From Serratia sp. Ag1 (lineage in GTDB: Bacteria > Pseudomonadota > Gammaproteobacteria > Enterobacterales > Enterobacteriaceae), in NCBI RefSeq assembly GCF_000743355.1, contig NZ_JQEI01000002.1:186001-250000 (forward strand): DNA of 64,000 nt, in the 5' to 3' direction. The first letter of the stretch is position 1, and each line of letters begins with the position of its first letter. Under the pieces are notes generated by a model. That model was not told the origin of the DNA and did no database searches. It saw only the letters and a program-made list of their open reading frames with translations. The position numbers and the translations under genes were made by a program. Positions 20,651-28,403 of the stretch are shown here, piece after piece.

Positions 20651-21706
20651 ATGAGCGACTTACCGCTAACCATAGCCAACCTCAATCTGGGTCGCCGCAA
20701 GGGCAACCGCGTAACGATGAGTGCAGTAGCTGAAAGGGCAAATGTTTCGCCCAGCACCGTTTCGTTGTTCCTGCGCGACCCCGATGCGGTATCCAGCAAA
20801 CGTGCCGAACGCATACGCCAAGCCATTGCCGATACCGGCTACACCATCAACCGGTTAGCGGGTGCACTCGCGGCTTCGCACAGCCGCACGGTGGCAGTGA
20901 TCGTTCCGTCGATGGTCAACGCATTTTTCTCTGAAACATTGCAGGCCATGCAGGACATTTTCGAAGAACGGGGTTATCAGTTGATGATTAGCAACAGTAA
21001 CTACGATCCCGAGCGCGAGATGGAACTTCTGCGTGCGCATTTATCCTGGTCGCCAGCAGCGCTGGTACTGACCGGAAACCAACATGTCGCCCACCGCTCG
21101 ATGCTAGAAGCCACCGGCATTCCGGTGGCAGAAATGTGGGAGTTGGGTGACGAACCCTTCCACCTTCAGGTCGGTTTTTTCCATGAGGCGGTCGGTACTG
21201 CGCTGGCGGAACACATGCATTCACTCGGCCTGCGGCGCTTAACCTATGTTGGCGTGCGTATGCACCTCGACCATCGCGCTCGCAAGCGTGCAGAAGGCTT
21301 ACGTGTGTGGCTGGAAAAACAGGGCTGTATTGTCAATATCATTGACCTGGAAGAAAGCATTTCCGAAACGGCGCTGGCTCAAGTATTCGATCAATTGGCG
21401 CTGACCGCCGATCAACCTCAGGGGCTATGCTGCTCCAACGACGTATTGGCCATTGCCGCACTGTTTGAAGCTCGTCGTCGTGGCATTAAAGTCCCGACCG
21501 AACTGGCGATCGCTGGTTTCGGCGATTTGCCGTTGAGTAAACTCAGCGAACCTAGCCTCACCACCGTACGCCCTTATCCCATTGAGATTGGCCGCACCGT
21601 AGCGACACGGCTGTTGCAGTGGATTGAAACGGGGACTCTGCCCGCAAGGCCGGAAACGGTTGATCTGGGATTCGAGCTCATTGTACGCGAGAGCACTCGC
21701 CAATAA
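20651..21706 (+). CDS. LacI-family regulator of the sulfoquinovose genes
   Basis: A 351-aa LacI/GalR-type protein. The DNA-binding helix-turn-helix is VTMSAVAERANVSPSTVSLFL near residues 22-42, and the hinge helix follows at RLAGALAAS. The periplasmic-binding-protein-like sensor domain covers about 75-345 (VAVIVPSMVNAFFSE, then LAIAGFGDLPLS near 285). GAGG precedes the ATG. It sits between the two minus-strand sulfo-ED units, both preceded by the same palindrome. It therefore probably represses both until a pathway sugar binds. E. coli controls its sulfo-EMP genes with a DeoR-type protein, so this is a different control scheme. Confidence 0.88.
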   Translation: MSDLPLTIANLNLGRRKGNRVTMSAVAERANVSPSTVSLFLRDPDAVSSKRAERIRQAIADTGYTINRLAGALAASHSRTVAVIVPSMVNAFFSETLQAMQDIFEERGYQLMISNSNYDPEREMELLRAHLSWSPAALVLTGNQHVAHRSMLEATGIPVAEMWELGDEPFHLQVGFFHEAVGTALAEHMHSLGLRRLTYVGVRMHLDHRARKRAEGLRVWLEKQGCIVNIIDLEESISETALAQVFDQLALTADQPQGLCCSNDVLAIAALFEARRRGIKVPTELAIAGFGDLPLSKLSEPSLTTVRPYPIEIGRTVATRLLQWIETGTLPARPETVDLGFELIVRESTRQ

Positions 21707-21731
21707 CCTGAGCTCGGTGTGACAAACTGAT

Positions 21732-21752
21732 GCGGGATGCACAGCACCCCGC
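21732..21752. terminator. Hairpin between regulator and aldehyde dehydrogenase genes
   Basis: GCGGGATGC and GCACCCCGC pair in eight of nine positions around ACA. It lies between two convergent genes, so it could stop transcription from either side. No long T-run follows. Confidence 0.4.
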
Positions 21753-21759
21753 GAACGGT

Positions 21760-23220
21760 TTAACGATCGATGCCGCCCAGGCACACGTATTTGATTTCCA
21801 GGTAATCCTCAATCCCGTACTTGGAACCCTCACGCCCCAGACCGGATTGTTTGACTCCACCGAACGGCGCCATTTCGTTCGCAATCGCTGCCGTGTTGAC
21901 ACCAACCATACCGTACTCCAACTCTTCGCTGACGCGCATGACTCGGCCGATATCGCGAGTATAAAAATAACTCGCCAGACCGAACTCGGTAGCGTTGGCC
22001 TGCGCGATGACCTCCTCTTCAGTGCTGAACCGGAACAGCGGTGCCAGCGGACCGAATGTTTCTTCCTGTGCGACCTTCATGGTGGCAGTGACGCCAGTCA
22101 ACACGGTGGGTTGGAAGAAGCTGCCGCCCAGCGCGTGACGTTTGCCCCCGGTCACTAGCCGCGCGCCTTGTTCCAACGCATCGCTAATATGCTCTTCGAC
22201 TTTTCGTACCGCAGCGTCGTCGATCATCGGCCCTTGAGTCACACCAGCCTCAGCCCCATTACCCAACACCAGTTTCTGCGCCGCACTGGCCAGTTTTTCA
22301 GCGAACAGGTTATAGATACCGTCTTGGACGTAAATACGATTCGCACAAACACAGGTTTGCCCGGCATTGCGGAACTTGGACAGCATTGCGCCCTCCACCG
22401 CCTGCTCCAAATCGGCATCATCAAACACAATAAACGGTGCGTTCCCCCCCAGTTCCATCGAGACTTTTTTGACCGTGTCGGCACACTGCCCAATCAACAG
22501 TTGCCCCACGGCGGTTGAGCCGGTAAAGCTGAATTTGCGCACCAGTTGATGCCGGGTCAGTACGCCGCCAATTTGCGTGGCACTGCCGGTAACGATGCTG
22601 AACACGCCAGCAGGAATGCCTGCACGCTCGGCCAGTGCGGCCAAAGCGAGTGCCGATAACGGGGTCTGACTGGCCGGGCGCAAGACCATAGCGCAACCGG
22701 CTGCCAGTGCTGGCGCGACTTTGCGGGTGATCATCGCGTGTGGGAAGTTCCACGGTGTGATCGCTGCAGCCACGCCTATCGGCTCCTTGGTAACAATAAT
22801 GCGTTTATCACCCGACGGCTGCGGGATGGTGTCACCGTAAATGCGTTTGGCCTCTTCGGCAAACCACTGTACAAACGAAGTGCCATTGGCCAGTTCACCA
22901 TGGGCTTCCGCCAATGGTTTGCCCTGCTCGGCGGTGAGTATCAGCGCGAGGTCATCAAGGTTTTCCTGCATCAATGCGTACCAGCCTTGCAGTAACTCCG
23001 AACGCTGCTTGGCGGTCTTGCGCTTCCACTGTTTGAAGGCGTTGTGTGCTGCAACCACTGCCCGCTCGGCTTCGGCTTCACCCATTTGCGGAACTCTGGC
23101 GATGACTTCACCAGTAGCAGGGTTGGTCACCGCAAAAGTGGCCCCGCTGTCAGCGGCGACCCATTGGCCATCGATATACGCTAGCTCTTTTAACAGTGAA
23201 GGATCCTTGAGGTTAAGCAT
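21760..23220 (-). CDS. Aldehyde dehydrogenase, probable sulfolactaldehyde dehydrogenase
   Basis: A 486-aa GabD-like aldehyde dehydrogenase. Motifs include PWNFPHAMITRK, FTGSTAVGQLL, the general base in MELGGNAPF and the catalytic Cys in NAGQTCVCANR. The frame extends to 23241, but the AGGAG site overlaps that first ATG and points to the ATG at 23220. In the sulfo-ED pathway this enzyme oxidises 3-sulfolactaldehyde to 3-sulfolactate with NAD(P). It is the last gene of the aldolase-exporter-dehydratase unit. A dispersed repeat of 125 bp separates it from the dehydratase gene. Succinate-semialdehyde dehydrogenase is the main alternative. Confidence 0.82.
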   Translation of the reverse strand: MLNLKDPSLLKELAYIDGQWVAADSGATFAVTNPATGEVIARVPQMGEAEAERAVVAAHNAFKQWKRKTAKQRSELLQGWYALMQENLDDLALILTAEQGKPLAEAHGELANGTSFVQWFAEEAKRIYGDTIPQPSGDKRIIVTKEPIGVAAAITPWNFPHAMITRKVAPALAAGCAMVLRPASQTPLSALALAALAERAGIPAGVFSIVTGSATQIGGVLTRHQLVRKFSFTGSTAVGQLLIGQCADTVKKVSMELGGNAPFIVFDDADLEQAVEGAMLSKFRNAGQTCVCANRIYVQDGIYNLFAEKLASAAQKLVLGNGAEAGVTQGPMIDDAAVRKVEEHISDALEQGARLVTGGKRHALGGSFFQPTVLTGVTATMKVAQEETFGPLAPLFRFSTEEEVIAQANATEFGLASYFYTRDIGRVMRVSEELEYGMVGVNTAAIANEMAPFGGVKQSGLGREGSKYGIEDYLEIKYVCLGGIDR

Positions 23221-23257
23221 GAGATATGAACTCCTGTACATGTCGAAAAATAGTATC

Positions 23258-23382
23258 TACCCGTCATACTTCAAGTTGCTTGGGTGTTGGCTGCACACCG
23301 TCGCCCCAGTCAGATAGTGGGCTATGCTCCTGGGGTCTCCGTTGCTGGCCGCCTACAAGCAACTCGAATTATTTTGGGTATA
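23258..23382. repeat. Dispersed repeat family 1, full copy
   Basis: The left end reads TACCCGTCATACTTCAAGTT and the right end CGAATTATTTTGGGTATA. The ends form an imperfect inverted repeat around about 70 bp. Related pieces lie at 2337, 27078, 28328 and 54452. It sits inside the sulfo-ED operon between the dehydratase and aldehyde dehydrogenase genes and would be transcribed as a hairpin. Confidence 0.7.
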
Positions 23383-23386
23383 GTTA

Positions 23387-25126
23387 TCAATGGATCGGCG
23401 GTTCGGGCACAATTTCCCCAGCTTGCAGAAAATCAAAATCACAGCCTTCGTTCGCCTGAGTGACGTGTTGCTGATAAAGAGCCGCGAAAGAACGGCCATA
23501 TTGCCGGTGAACTGGCACATGTTCGGCACGGCGAAGCGCCAGCTCAGCATCGCTGACGCGCATGTTCAGCGTGCCAGCGGCGATATCCAGGTCGATAATG
23601 TCACCGGTACGCACCAGACACAGTGGCCCGCCCACAGCGGCTTCAGGTGCCACATGCAAAACACAGCTGCCATAATGGGTGCCACTCATTCGCGCATCTG
23701 AAATCCGCACCATGTCGCGTACGCCCGCCTCCAACAGCTTTTTGGGGATCGGCAGGTTGCCCCATTCGGGCATACCTGGTGCACCAACAGGCCCAGCATT
23801 ACGCAGCACCAGCACGGTGTCTGCAGTCACCACCAACGCCGGATCGTCGATCATTCTGCTCAGGGTTTCGTGATCGTCGAACACCAGTGCCGGGCCCGAG
23901 TGTTTACGCAGAGCCGGGCTGGCAGCGGAAGATTTCATCACCGCACCGTCCGGGCACAGATTACCGCGCAACAAAGCCAGCGTGCTGCCTTGTTCAAGGC
24001 CCACAACCGGGTCGTCTATCGGGCGAATGATATCAGTGTCGTAACATTTGGCCTCGGCAAGTAAGGTATCCCAGGTCTGACCGGTAGCCCCAGCACAATC
24101 CAGTGACAGAAACGGTGCGATCTCACGCATCAGTGCACGCAGGCCACCAGCGAAGTGGTAGTCCTCCATCAAAGCATTGCCCGACGGGAACAGGTTCAGT
24201 AATACCGGGATCTTTGCCGCCGTTTCTGCCATTTGCTCAAGGGTCAGTTCAATGCCTGCACGTCGAGCCATGGCAATCAAGTGAATGGCCGCATTGGTTG
24301 AACCCCCCATCGCCATGTATACCGCAACACCATTGGCAAAGTGCGCTGGTGTCAGCCAGGTCGATGGACGGCGGTCGCGCCAGACCAGGTCAACGATGGT
24401 TTCGCCGCATTGAGAAGCCATGCGTGGATGTGCGGCGTCTGCGGCGGGAATACTCGACGCCCCCGGTAACGTGAAGCCGATGGCATCGGCGATGCTGGTC
24501 ATCGTGGAGGCCGTACCAACGGTGTTACAGGTACCGATGGAGCGGGTCATCGCCCCTTCCAGCTCTTCCCAGGCTACGGTATCGATAAGCCCCAGACGGC
24601 GCTCATCCCAATACTTTTTAGTGTGTGTACCGGCCCCGGTCTTTACCCCGCGCCATTGTCCATTTGACATAGGCCCAGCCGGACAATAAAGCATCGGTAA
24701 ATCCATACTCAGGGCACCCATCAATAAACCAGGTGTAGATTTGTCACACCCTCCTAGCAGCACCGCACCATCAATAGGCAGCGAACGCAGCAGCTCCTCG
24801 GTTTCCATCGCCAGCAGGTTGCGATACAGCATCGTGGTGGGTTTGACCATTACCTCGCCCACGGACTGTACGGGCAGTTCAACCGGGAATCCACCCGCTG
24901 CCCATACTCCCCGTTTCACTGCTTCCGCACGTTCACGCAAGTGAGAATGGCAGGGCGACAGTTCGCTCCACGTGTTGAGGATGGCAATCACCGGTTTGCC
25001 CATGAACTCCTCACGCCGCAGCCCAATCTGCTGCATGCGCTGACGGTGGGCGAATGCCCGAATAGTATCCGGGGCGAACCAACGCTGGCTGCGTAGCTCT
25101 TCCAGTTTTTTTTGATTGTCTGACAT
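23387..25126 (-). CDS. IlvD/Edd family dehydratase, probable sulfogluconate dehydratase
   Basis: A 579-aa member of the dihydroxy-acid/6-phosphogluconate dehydratase family. Cluster-binding Cys are seen in LGGCDKSTPG near residue 128 and GTCNTVGTAST near 200, with a third in DCAGATG. Length and the N-terminal RSQRWFAPDT sequence resemble the sugar-acid (arabonate type) branch. In sulfo-ED it dehydrates 6-deoxy-6-sulfogluconate to 2-keto-3,6-dideoxy-6-sulfogluconate. It is third in the unit that starts with the aldolase gene. The family also acts on arabonate, xylonate and gluconate; the specific call rests on the neighbours. Confidence 0.83.
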   Translation of the reverse strand: MSDNQKKLEELRSQRWFAPDTIRAFAHRQRMQQIGLRREEFMGKPVIAILNTWSELSPCHSHLRERAEAVKRGVWAAGGFPVELPVQSVGEVMVKPTTMLYRNLLAMETEELLRSLPIDGAVLLGGCDKSTPGLLMGALSMDLPMLYCPAGPMSNGQWRGVKTGAGTHTKKYWDERRLGLIDTVAWEELEGAMTRSIGTCNTVGTASTMTSIADAIGFTLPGASSIPAADAAHPRMASQCGETIVDLVWRDRRPSTWLTPAHFANGVAVYMAMGGSTNAAIHLIAMARRAGIELTLEQMAETAAKIPVLLNLFPSGNALMEDYHFAGGLRALMREIAPFLSLDCAGATGQTWDTLLAEAKCYDTDIIRPIDDPVVGLEQGSTLALLRGNLCPDGAVMKSSAASPALRKHSGPALVFDDHETLSRMIDDPALVVTADTVLVLRNAGPVGAPGMPEWGNLPIPKKLLEAGVRDMVRISDARMSGTHYGSCVLHVAPEAAVGGPLCLVRTGDIIDLDIAAGTLNMRVSDAELALRRAEHVPVHRQYGRSFAALYQQHVTQANEGCDFDFLQAGEIVPEPPIH

Positions 25127-25154
25127 GACATTGTTCCCACTGGGTTTAAAAGGC

Positions 25155-25206
25155 CGACAACGCCACTGACACTTCCTGTTGAGGAGTTCTGTGTCAGCGG
25201 TGTTGG
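25155..25206. other. Intercistronic hairpin between exporter and dehydratase genes
   Basis: CTGACAC and GTGTCAG form a 7-bp core stem, extended outward by CCGACAACGC pairing imperfectly with GCGGTGTTGG. In the direction of transcription it is followed by CCTTTTAAA. It may attenuate or protect the message between the two genes. Confidence 0.35.
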
Positions 25207-25260
25207 TTTTTAAAAACGCATCAGGCAGCTTTTGTAAACGTACTGCGGGTCCCGCTCGCT

Positions 25261-26016
25261 TTACAAAGCCAACATTGCGGGACCTGCCAGGCTTACACCG
25301 GACAACAACAACAAAATAAATACCCCTATTCTTAGTGTCTGAGGATCAATGGCAGGCGGATGACGACGCATGTACCACGTTAAGGCAAACACGACTGGAG
25401 CTGCTTCCAGCGCCAGATAAGCTGCCTGCAAGTCAAAGCGATGGGCATAGGTCAATAGCGTCAGCCGCAGAAAAGCATTGACTGCAAATACCATGATTAA
25501 TGTGTCGCGAACCACCTGGGCCGCTAGCGGTTGACGATAGAGTTGATAAACCAGTGGTGGGCCAGCGCTGGAAAACAAGCCACCCATGATCCCGGATAGC
25601 GTCGCGAAACCACTGAAGCTCAGCCAACCGGAAAGTTGCTCAAGGTGCCGTGAACGAACTATCAGCATGAAGCTACATACGACAATCGTTAGGCCCAACA
25701 GCAGTTGCAGTAATTCACGCCCATGGGTACCCAGTACGTTCAACAGCTCCACACCGATGAATACCCCTAACAGGCTGCAGCTCAGAATCAACGCGACCAG
25801 TTTGGATGCCAGCTGTGGACGCCGCCGCAGCAGGATAAATGCGTTGATCAATGTCAGAACCGAACTGACGTTGGCGATGGTTTCCGTAGGGGCCAACTGC
25901 AACAGCCCGGTCAGACCCAACAGCAGTAAACCGAAGGCAAAACCCGTGGTGTTTTGTGCGAACGTCGCAATTGCGACACACAGCAAGAAACCAACGTGAG
26001 GCCAAACACCCATCAT
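25261..26016 (-). CDS. TauE/SafE-family exporter, probable sulfolactate exporter
   Basis: A 251-aa membrane protein with about eight hydrophobic helices arranged as two repeats of the TauE/SafE (DUF81) family. The second repeat includes GFATLSGIMGGLFSSAGPPLVYQLY. This family is linked to export of sulfonates and sulfite. In the sulfo-ED cluster of P. putida SQ1 a TauE-type gene is assigned to 3-sulfolactate export. It lies 99 bp after the aldolase gene and 134 bp before the dehydratase gene on the same strand. Its presence next to a GH31 sulfoquinovosidase strongly favours an organosulfonate pathway over other sugar-acid routes. Confidence 0.83.
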   Translation of the reverse strand: MMGVWPHVGFLLCVAIATFAQNTTGFAFGLLLLGLTGLLQLAPTETIANVSSVLTLINAFILLRRRPQLASKLVALILSCSLLGVFIGVELLNVLGTHGRELLQLLLGLTIVVCSFMLIVRSRHLEQLSGWLSFSGFATLSGIMGGLFSSAGPPLVYQLYRQPLAAQVVRDTLIMVFAVNAFLRLTLLTYAHRFDLQAAYLALEAAPVVFALTWYMRRHPPAIDPQTLRIGVFILLLLSGVSLAGPAMLAL

Positions 26017-26115
26017 GCCCGCACCACCTTGAAACGGTCGATCTTGCCTGGCTTTATGCTTGCAACGACCATGGAGACTCCTTGTAGCTCAAACCGCCTG
26101 CCCCGTCAGTTAAAG

Positions 26116-26919
26116 TCAGTAAGGAGTAGCAACCGCTGCCGGAGCCTGGTGTGCTTTGAGCGTGGTCAGAAACTCGTTGGCCTTTTTCATCATCATGGCG
26201 ATGTCCGAAGCCACGGCGGCGAAGGCATAACCTTGCTCGAGATAGCTTTGAACCAGTTCTGGCGTACCGCCGACGATCCCCATCGGCATACCGATCTTTT
26301 TTGCCCGAACGATGGCATCACTGATCATCATCTGTACCTGCGGATGCCCTGGATTGCCGATATGGCCGCAAGCTGCCGAGAGATCGCCTGGACCCAGAAA
26401 CAACGCATCAACGCCCGGTATCGCGGCGATCTCTTCCAGGTTTGCCAAAGCGTTCGGTGTTTCGATTTGCAGGATGCAAGTGACTGCGTCATTCGCTTCC
26501 TTACCGTAATCAGCCCAAGTGCCGTAGCGGCTGGCTCGGTGTACCGCAGCAAAACCGCGCGTTCCCAAAGGGGGATATTTAACCGCGTCGACCGCAGCTT
26601 GCGCCTGCGCTGCGTTTTCCACGAACGGTACCATGACATTGAACGAACCCAGGTCGAGCGCACGCTTAAGCAATACCGGATCATTTGCAGCGACTCGCAC
26701 AATCGGTTGTGCGCCGCCGCACTGAATAGCCTGAAGCAGATGCCACAGGTCACGGTATTCGATCGGCACATGTTCCATGTCCACCAACAGCCAATCAAAG
26801 CCTGCGTACCCCAGTGCTTCAGCGGTGCTCGCCGAAGCCGACATCAGCCATGTGCCAATCGGGGCAGTTAAGCCGTTCAAGCGGCTGGCAAAAGTGTGGT
26901 GGGAATGTTCGCTGGGCAT
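26116..26919 (-). CDS. HpcH/HpaI aldolase, probable KDSG aldolase
   Basis: A 267-aa class II aldolase of the HpcH/HpaI family. Metal and pyruvate-binding regions are seen: WLLVDMEHVPIEY near residues 44-57, ILQIETPNALANLEEI near 148-165 (metal Glu) and ALFLGPGDLSAACG near 172-187 (metal Asp). In sulfo-ED it splits 2-keto-3,6-dideoxy-6-sulfogluconate into pyruvate and 3-sulfolactaldehyde. GGAGG precedes the ATG. It is the first gene of the unit. Its promoter (-10 at 26993-26998, -35 at 27016-27021) is bracketed by two operator-like palindromes. Confidence 0.85.
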   Translation of the reverse strand: MPSEHSHHTFASRLNGLTAPIGTWLMSASASTAEALGYAGFDWLLVDMEHVPIEYRDLWHLLQAIQCGGAQPIVRVAANDPVLLKRALDLGSFNVMVPFVENAAQAQAAVDAVKYPPLGTRGFAAVHRASRYGTWADYGKEANDAVTCILQIETPNALANLEEIAAIPGVDALFLGPGDLSAACGHIGNPGHPQVQMMISDAIVRAKKIGMPMGIVGGTPELVQSYLEQGYAFAAVASDIAMMMKKANEFLTTLKAHQAPAAVATPY

Positions 26920-26976
26920 ACGTGCCTCCGTTCTAGGGTTTAGGGATCAGCACCCGGATTTTTCACCACGGTGTTA

Positions 26977-26994
26977 AATCGTAGCGCTGCAAAT
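26977..26994. promoter_or_regulatory. Operator O2 at the aldolase promoter
   Basis: AATCGTAGCGCTGCAAAT keeps the left half of the consensus and most of the right half. It overlaps the end of the -10 hexamer and the expected start of transcription, a position suited to repression. Confidence 0.6.
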
Positions 26995-27021
26995 TATACG
27001 GAAAGCATATTCCAGAAACAA
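26993..27021 (-). promoter_or_regulatory. Sigma-70 promoter of the aldolase unit
   Basis: On the minus strand TTGTTT (27021-27016) and TATAAT (26998-26993) are separated by 17 bases. The -10 box is perfect and the -35 box is weak. It faces the aldolase start about 75 bp downstream. Confidence 0.65.
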
Positions 27022-27037
27022 TCGTAGCGCTACGATT
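27020..27037. promoter_or_regulatory. Operator O1, perfect 18-bp palindrome
   Basis: AATCGTAGCGCTACGATT is fully self-complementary with a central GC, the form preferred by LacI-family dimers. It touches the -35 box of the aldolase promoter. Its near twin lies before the symporter unit at 20193-20210. Confidence 0.75.
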
Positions 27038-27077
27038 ATTAGCTGTTGCGGTAGTTAAAGTTCAAGAACCCAGGTAA

Positions 27078-27200
27078 ATACCCAAAATAATTCGAGTTGC
27101 TTGTAGGCAGCAACTGAGTGACAAACCGGTCTTTGACCGGTTTGAACAGCGCTGGCACTGGCCCGCAGGGGCGAGTAACGCAGCCAATACCCAAGCAGCG
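27078..27200. repeat. Dispersed repeat family 1, copy beside CRISPR1
   Basis: It begins ATACCCAAAATAATTCGAGT and ends near CAATACCCAAGCAG, matching the inverted ends of the copy at 23258-23382. The middle differs and holds its own palindrome ACCGGTCTTTGACCGGT. It ends 10 bp before the last repeat of CRISPR1. Confidence 0.6.
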
Positions 27201-27210
27201 ACCTTCCCTG

Positions 27211-28137
27211 TTTCTAAGCTGCCTGTGCGGCAGTGAACGGGGGTTACCGCTCTAGAGCGCGTCCTCTAATTTCTAAGCTGCCTGTACGGCAGTGAACATT
27301 GCTCTGGCATGTGGTCAGCAGGTTGTTGATTTCTAAGCTGCCTGCGCGGCAGTGAACTTGGTAGAACTTGGTTCGCCAGTTTTTGCTATTTTCTAAGCTG
27401 CCTGCGCGGCAGTGAACGACCAAGTGAAAACGGAATTGCGCTGGCTGGATTTCTAAGCTGCCTGCGCGGCAGTGAACAATTTAAACTCGCGGCGGTTCTG
27501 ATAAAGAATTTTCTAAGCTGCCTGCGCGGCAGTGAACTCACCACCGCTGTTGCTGCCTGTGCCGTCACGTTTCTAAGCTGCCTGCGCGGCAGTGAACAAT
27601 TGCAGCCAGGGCGCACGTTATCTCGAATTTTTCTAAGCTGCCTGCGCGGCAGTGAACAACATCTGAACGACGCCGCCGAGCATCATTGCTTTCTAAGCTG
27701 CCTGTACGGCAGTGAACCAGATCGACGGCCGAGTCGGTTTTAGCCAGTTTTTCTAAGCTGCCTGTACGGCAGTGAACCTGGACTTGACCTTACTGCTGCA
27801 TCACCTAATTTTCTAAGCTGCCTGTACGGCAGTGAACATTTACCGGCTGGTTTCAGCAATATTTGAGCATTTCTAAGCTGCCTGTACGGCAGTGAACGTT
27901 TCTTCCGCTTTAGTTACAATCGGCGTGTATTTCTAAGCTGCCTGTATGGCAGTGAACATCATGCTGGTATTACGGTAAGCAATGGCGATTTTCTAAGCTG
28001 CCTGTACGGCAGTGAACTTGCTGCAAGAAAATAAACTACTAGCCATCAATTTCTAAGCTGCCTGTACGGCAGTGAACGCGTAAATAAAGTTATTTTAGTT
28101 GGTAAATTATTTCTAAGCTGCCTGTACGGCAGTGAAC
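27211..28137 (-). CRISPR. CRISPR1, type I-F array, 16 repeats and 15 spacers
   Basis: Repeats of 28 bp are spaced every 60 bp, so spacers are 32 bp. The leader-distal one (27239-27269) is 31 bp. Read on the minus strand each repeat begins GTTCACTGCC, has the loop GTACA between CTGCC and GGCAG, and ends TTAGAAA. This is the I-F repeat of Serratia, Pectobacterium and Yersinia. Loop variants GCGCA (six repeats in a row, 27330-27657), GCACA (27211) and one GTATGG-type change (27930) occur. Transcription runs right to left from the leader at 28138-28260. No cas gene adjoins it; the cas6f-csy genes lie about 32 kb away. Confidence 0.97.
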
Positions 28138-28260
28138 CGTTCAAGCATAGCGCTAATCGCGTTAACTATCATTGAGTAACCTCACTTAAGGCTAAAAAAC
28201 CCTTTTTCTCTCGCCTTCTTTTACCCATTTAAAATCAATATGTTATTCGCAGGCAAAAAA
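28138..28260 (-). promoter_or_regulatory. CRISPR1 leader with IHF-like site
   Basis: The AT-rich leader shares blocks AAACCCTTTTT and GGCAAAAAAAG with the CRISPR2 leader. AATCAATATGTTA (28233-28245) fits the IHF consensus WATCAANNNNTTR fully and begins 96 bp from the first repeat. IHF is known to guide spacer integration in type I-F systems. Confidence 0.7.
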
Positions 28261-28327
28261 AGAGGGTCAACGATATCTTGGCTATTTACCCATTCGTTTA
28301 TGGGAAATATCCTCTCGTTAACCCTCT
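28254..28327 (-). terminator. Terminator of the NRPS gene
   Basis: AGAGGGTCAACGA (28261-28273) and TCGTTAACCCTCT (28315-28327) pair in 12 of 13 positions, with an inner CCCAT/ATGGG stem. On the minus strand the stem is followed directly by seven T. It ends the NRPS message just before the CRISPR1 leader. Confidence 0.75.
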
Positions 28328-28358
28328 ATACCCTTCATATTTCAAGTTGCTTGGGTAT
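28328..28358. repeat. Dispersed repeat family 1, short palindromic copy
   Basis: ATACCCTTCATATTTCAAGT followed by TGCTTGGGTAT. The ends ATACCC and GGGTAT are inverted. It lies between the NRPS stop and its terminator hairpin. Confidence 0.6.
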
Positions 28359-28403
28359 CTATGCCACCGCTCTTAAATAAAGAAAGGTGGCATTACCTCA
28401 TCA

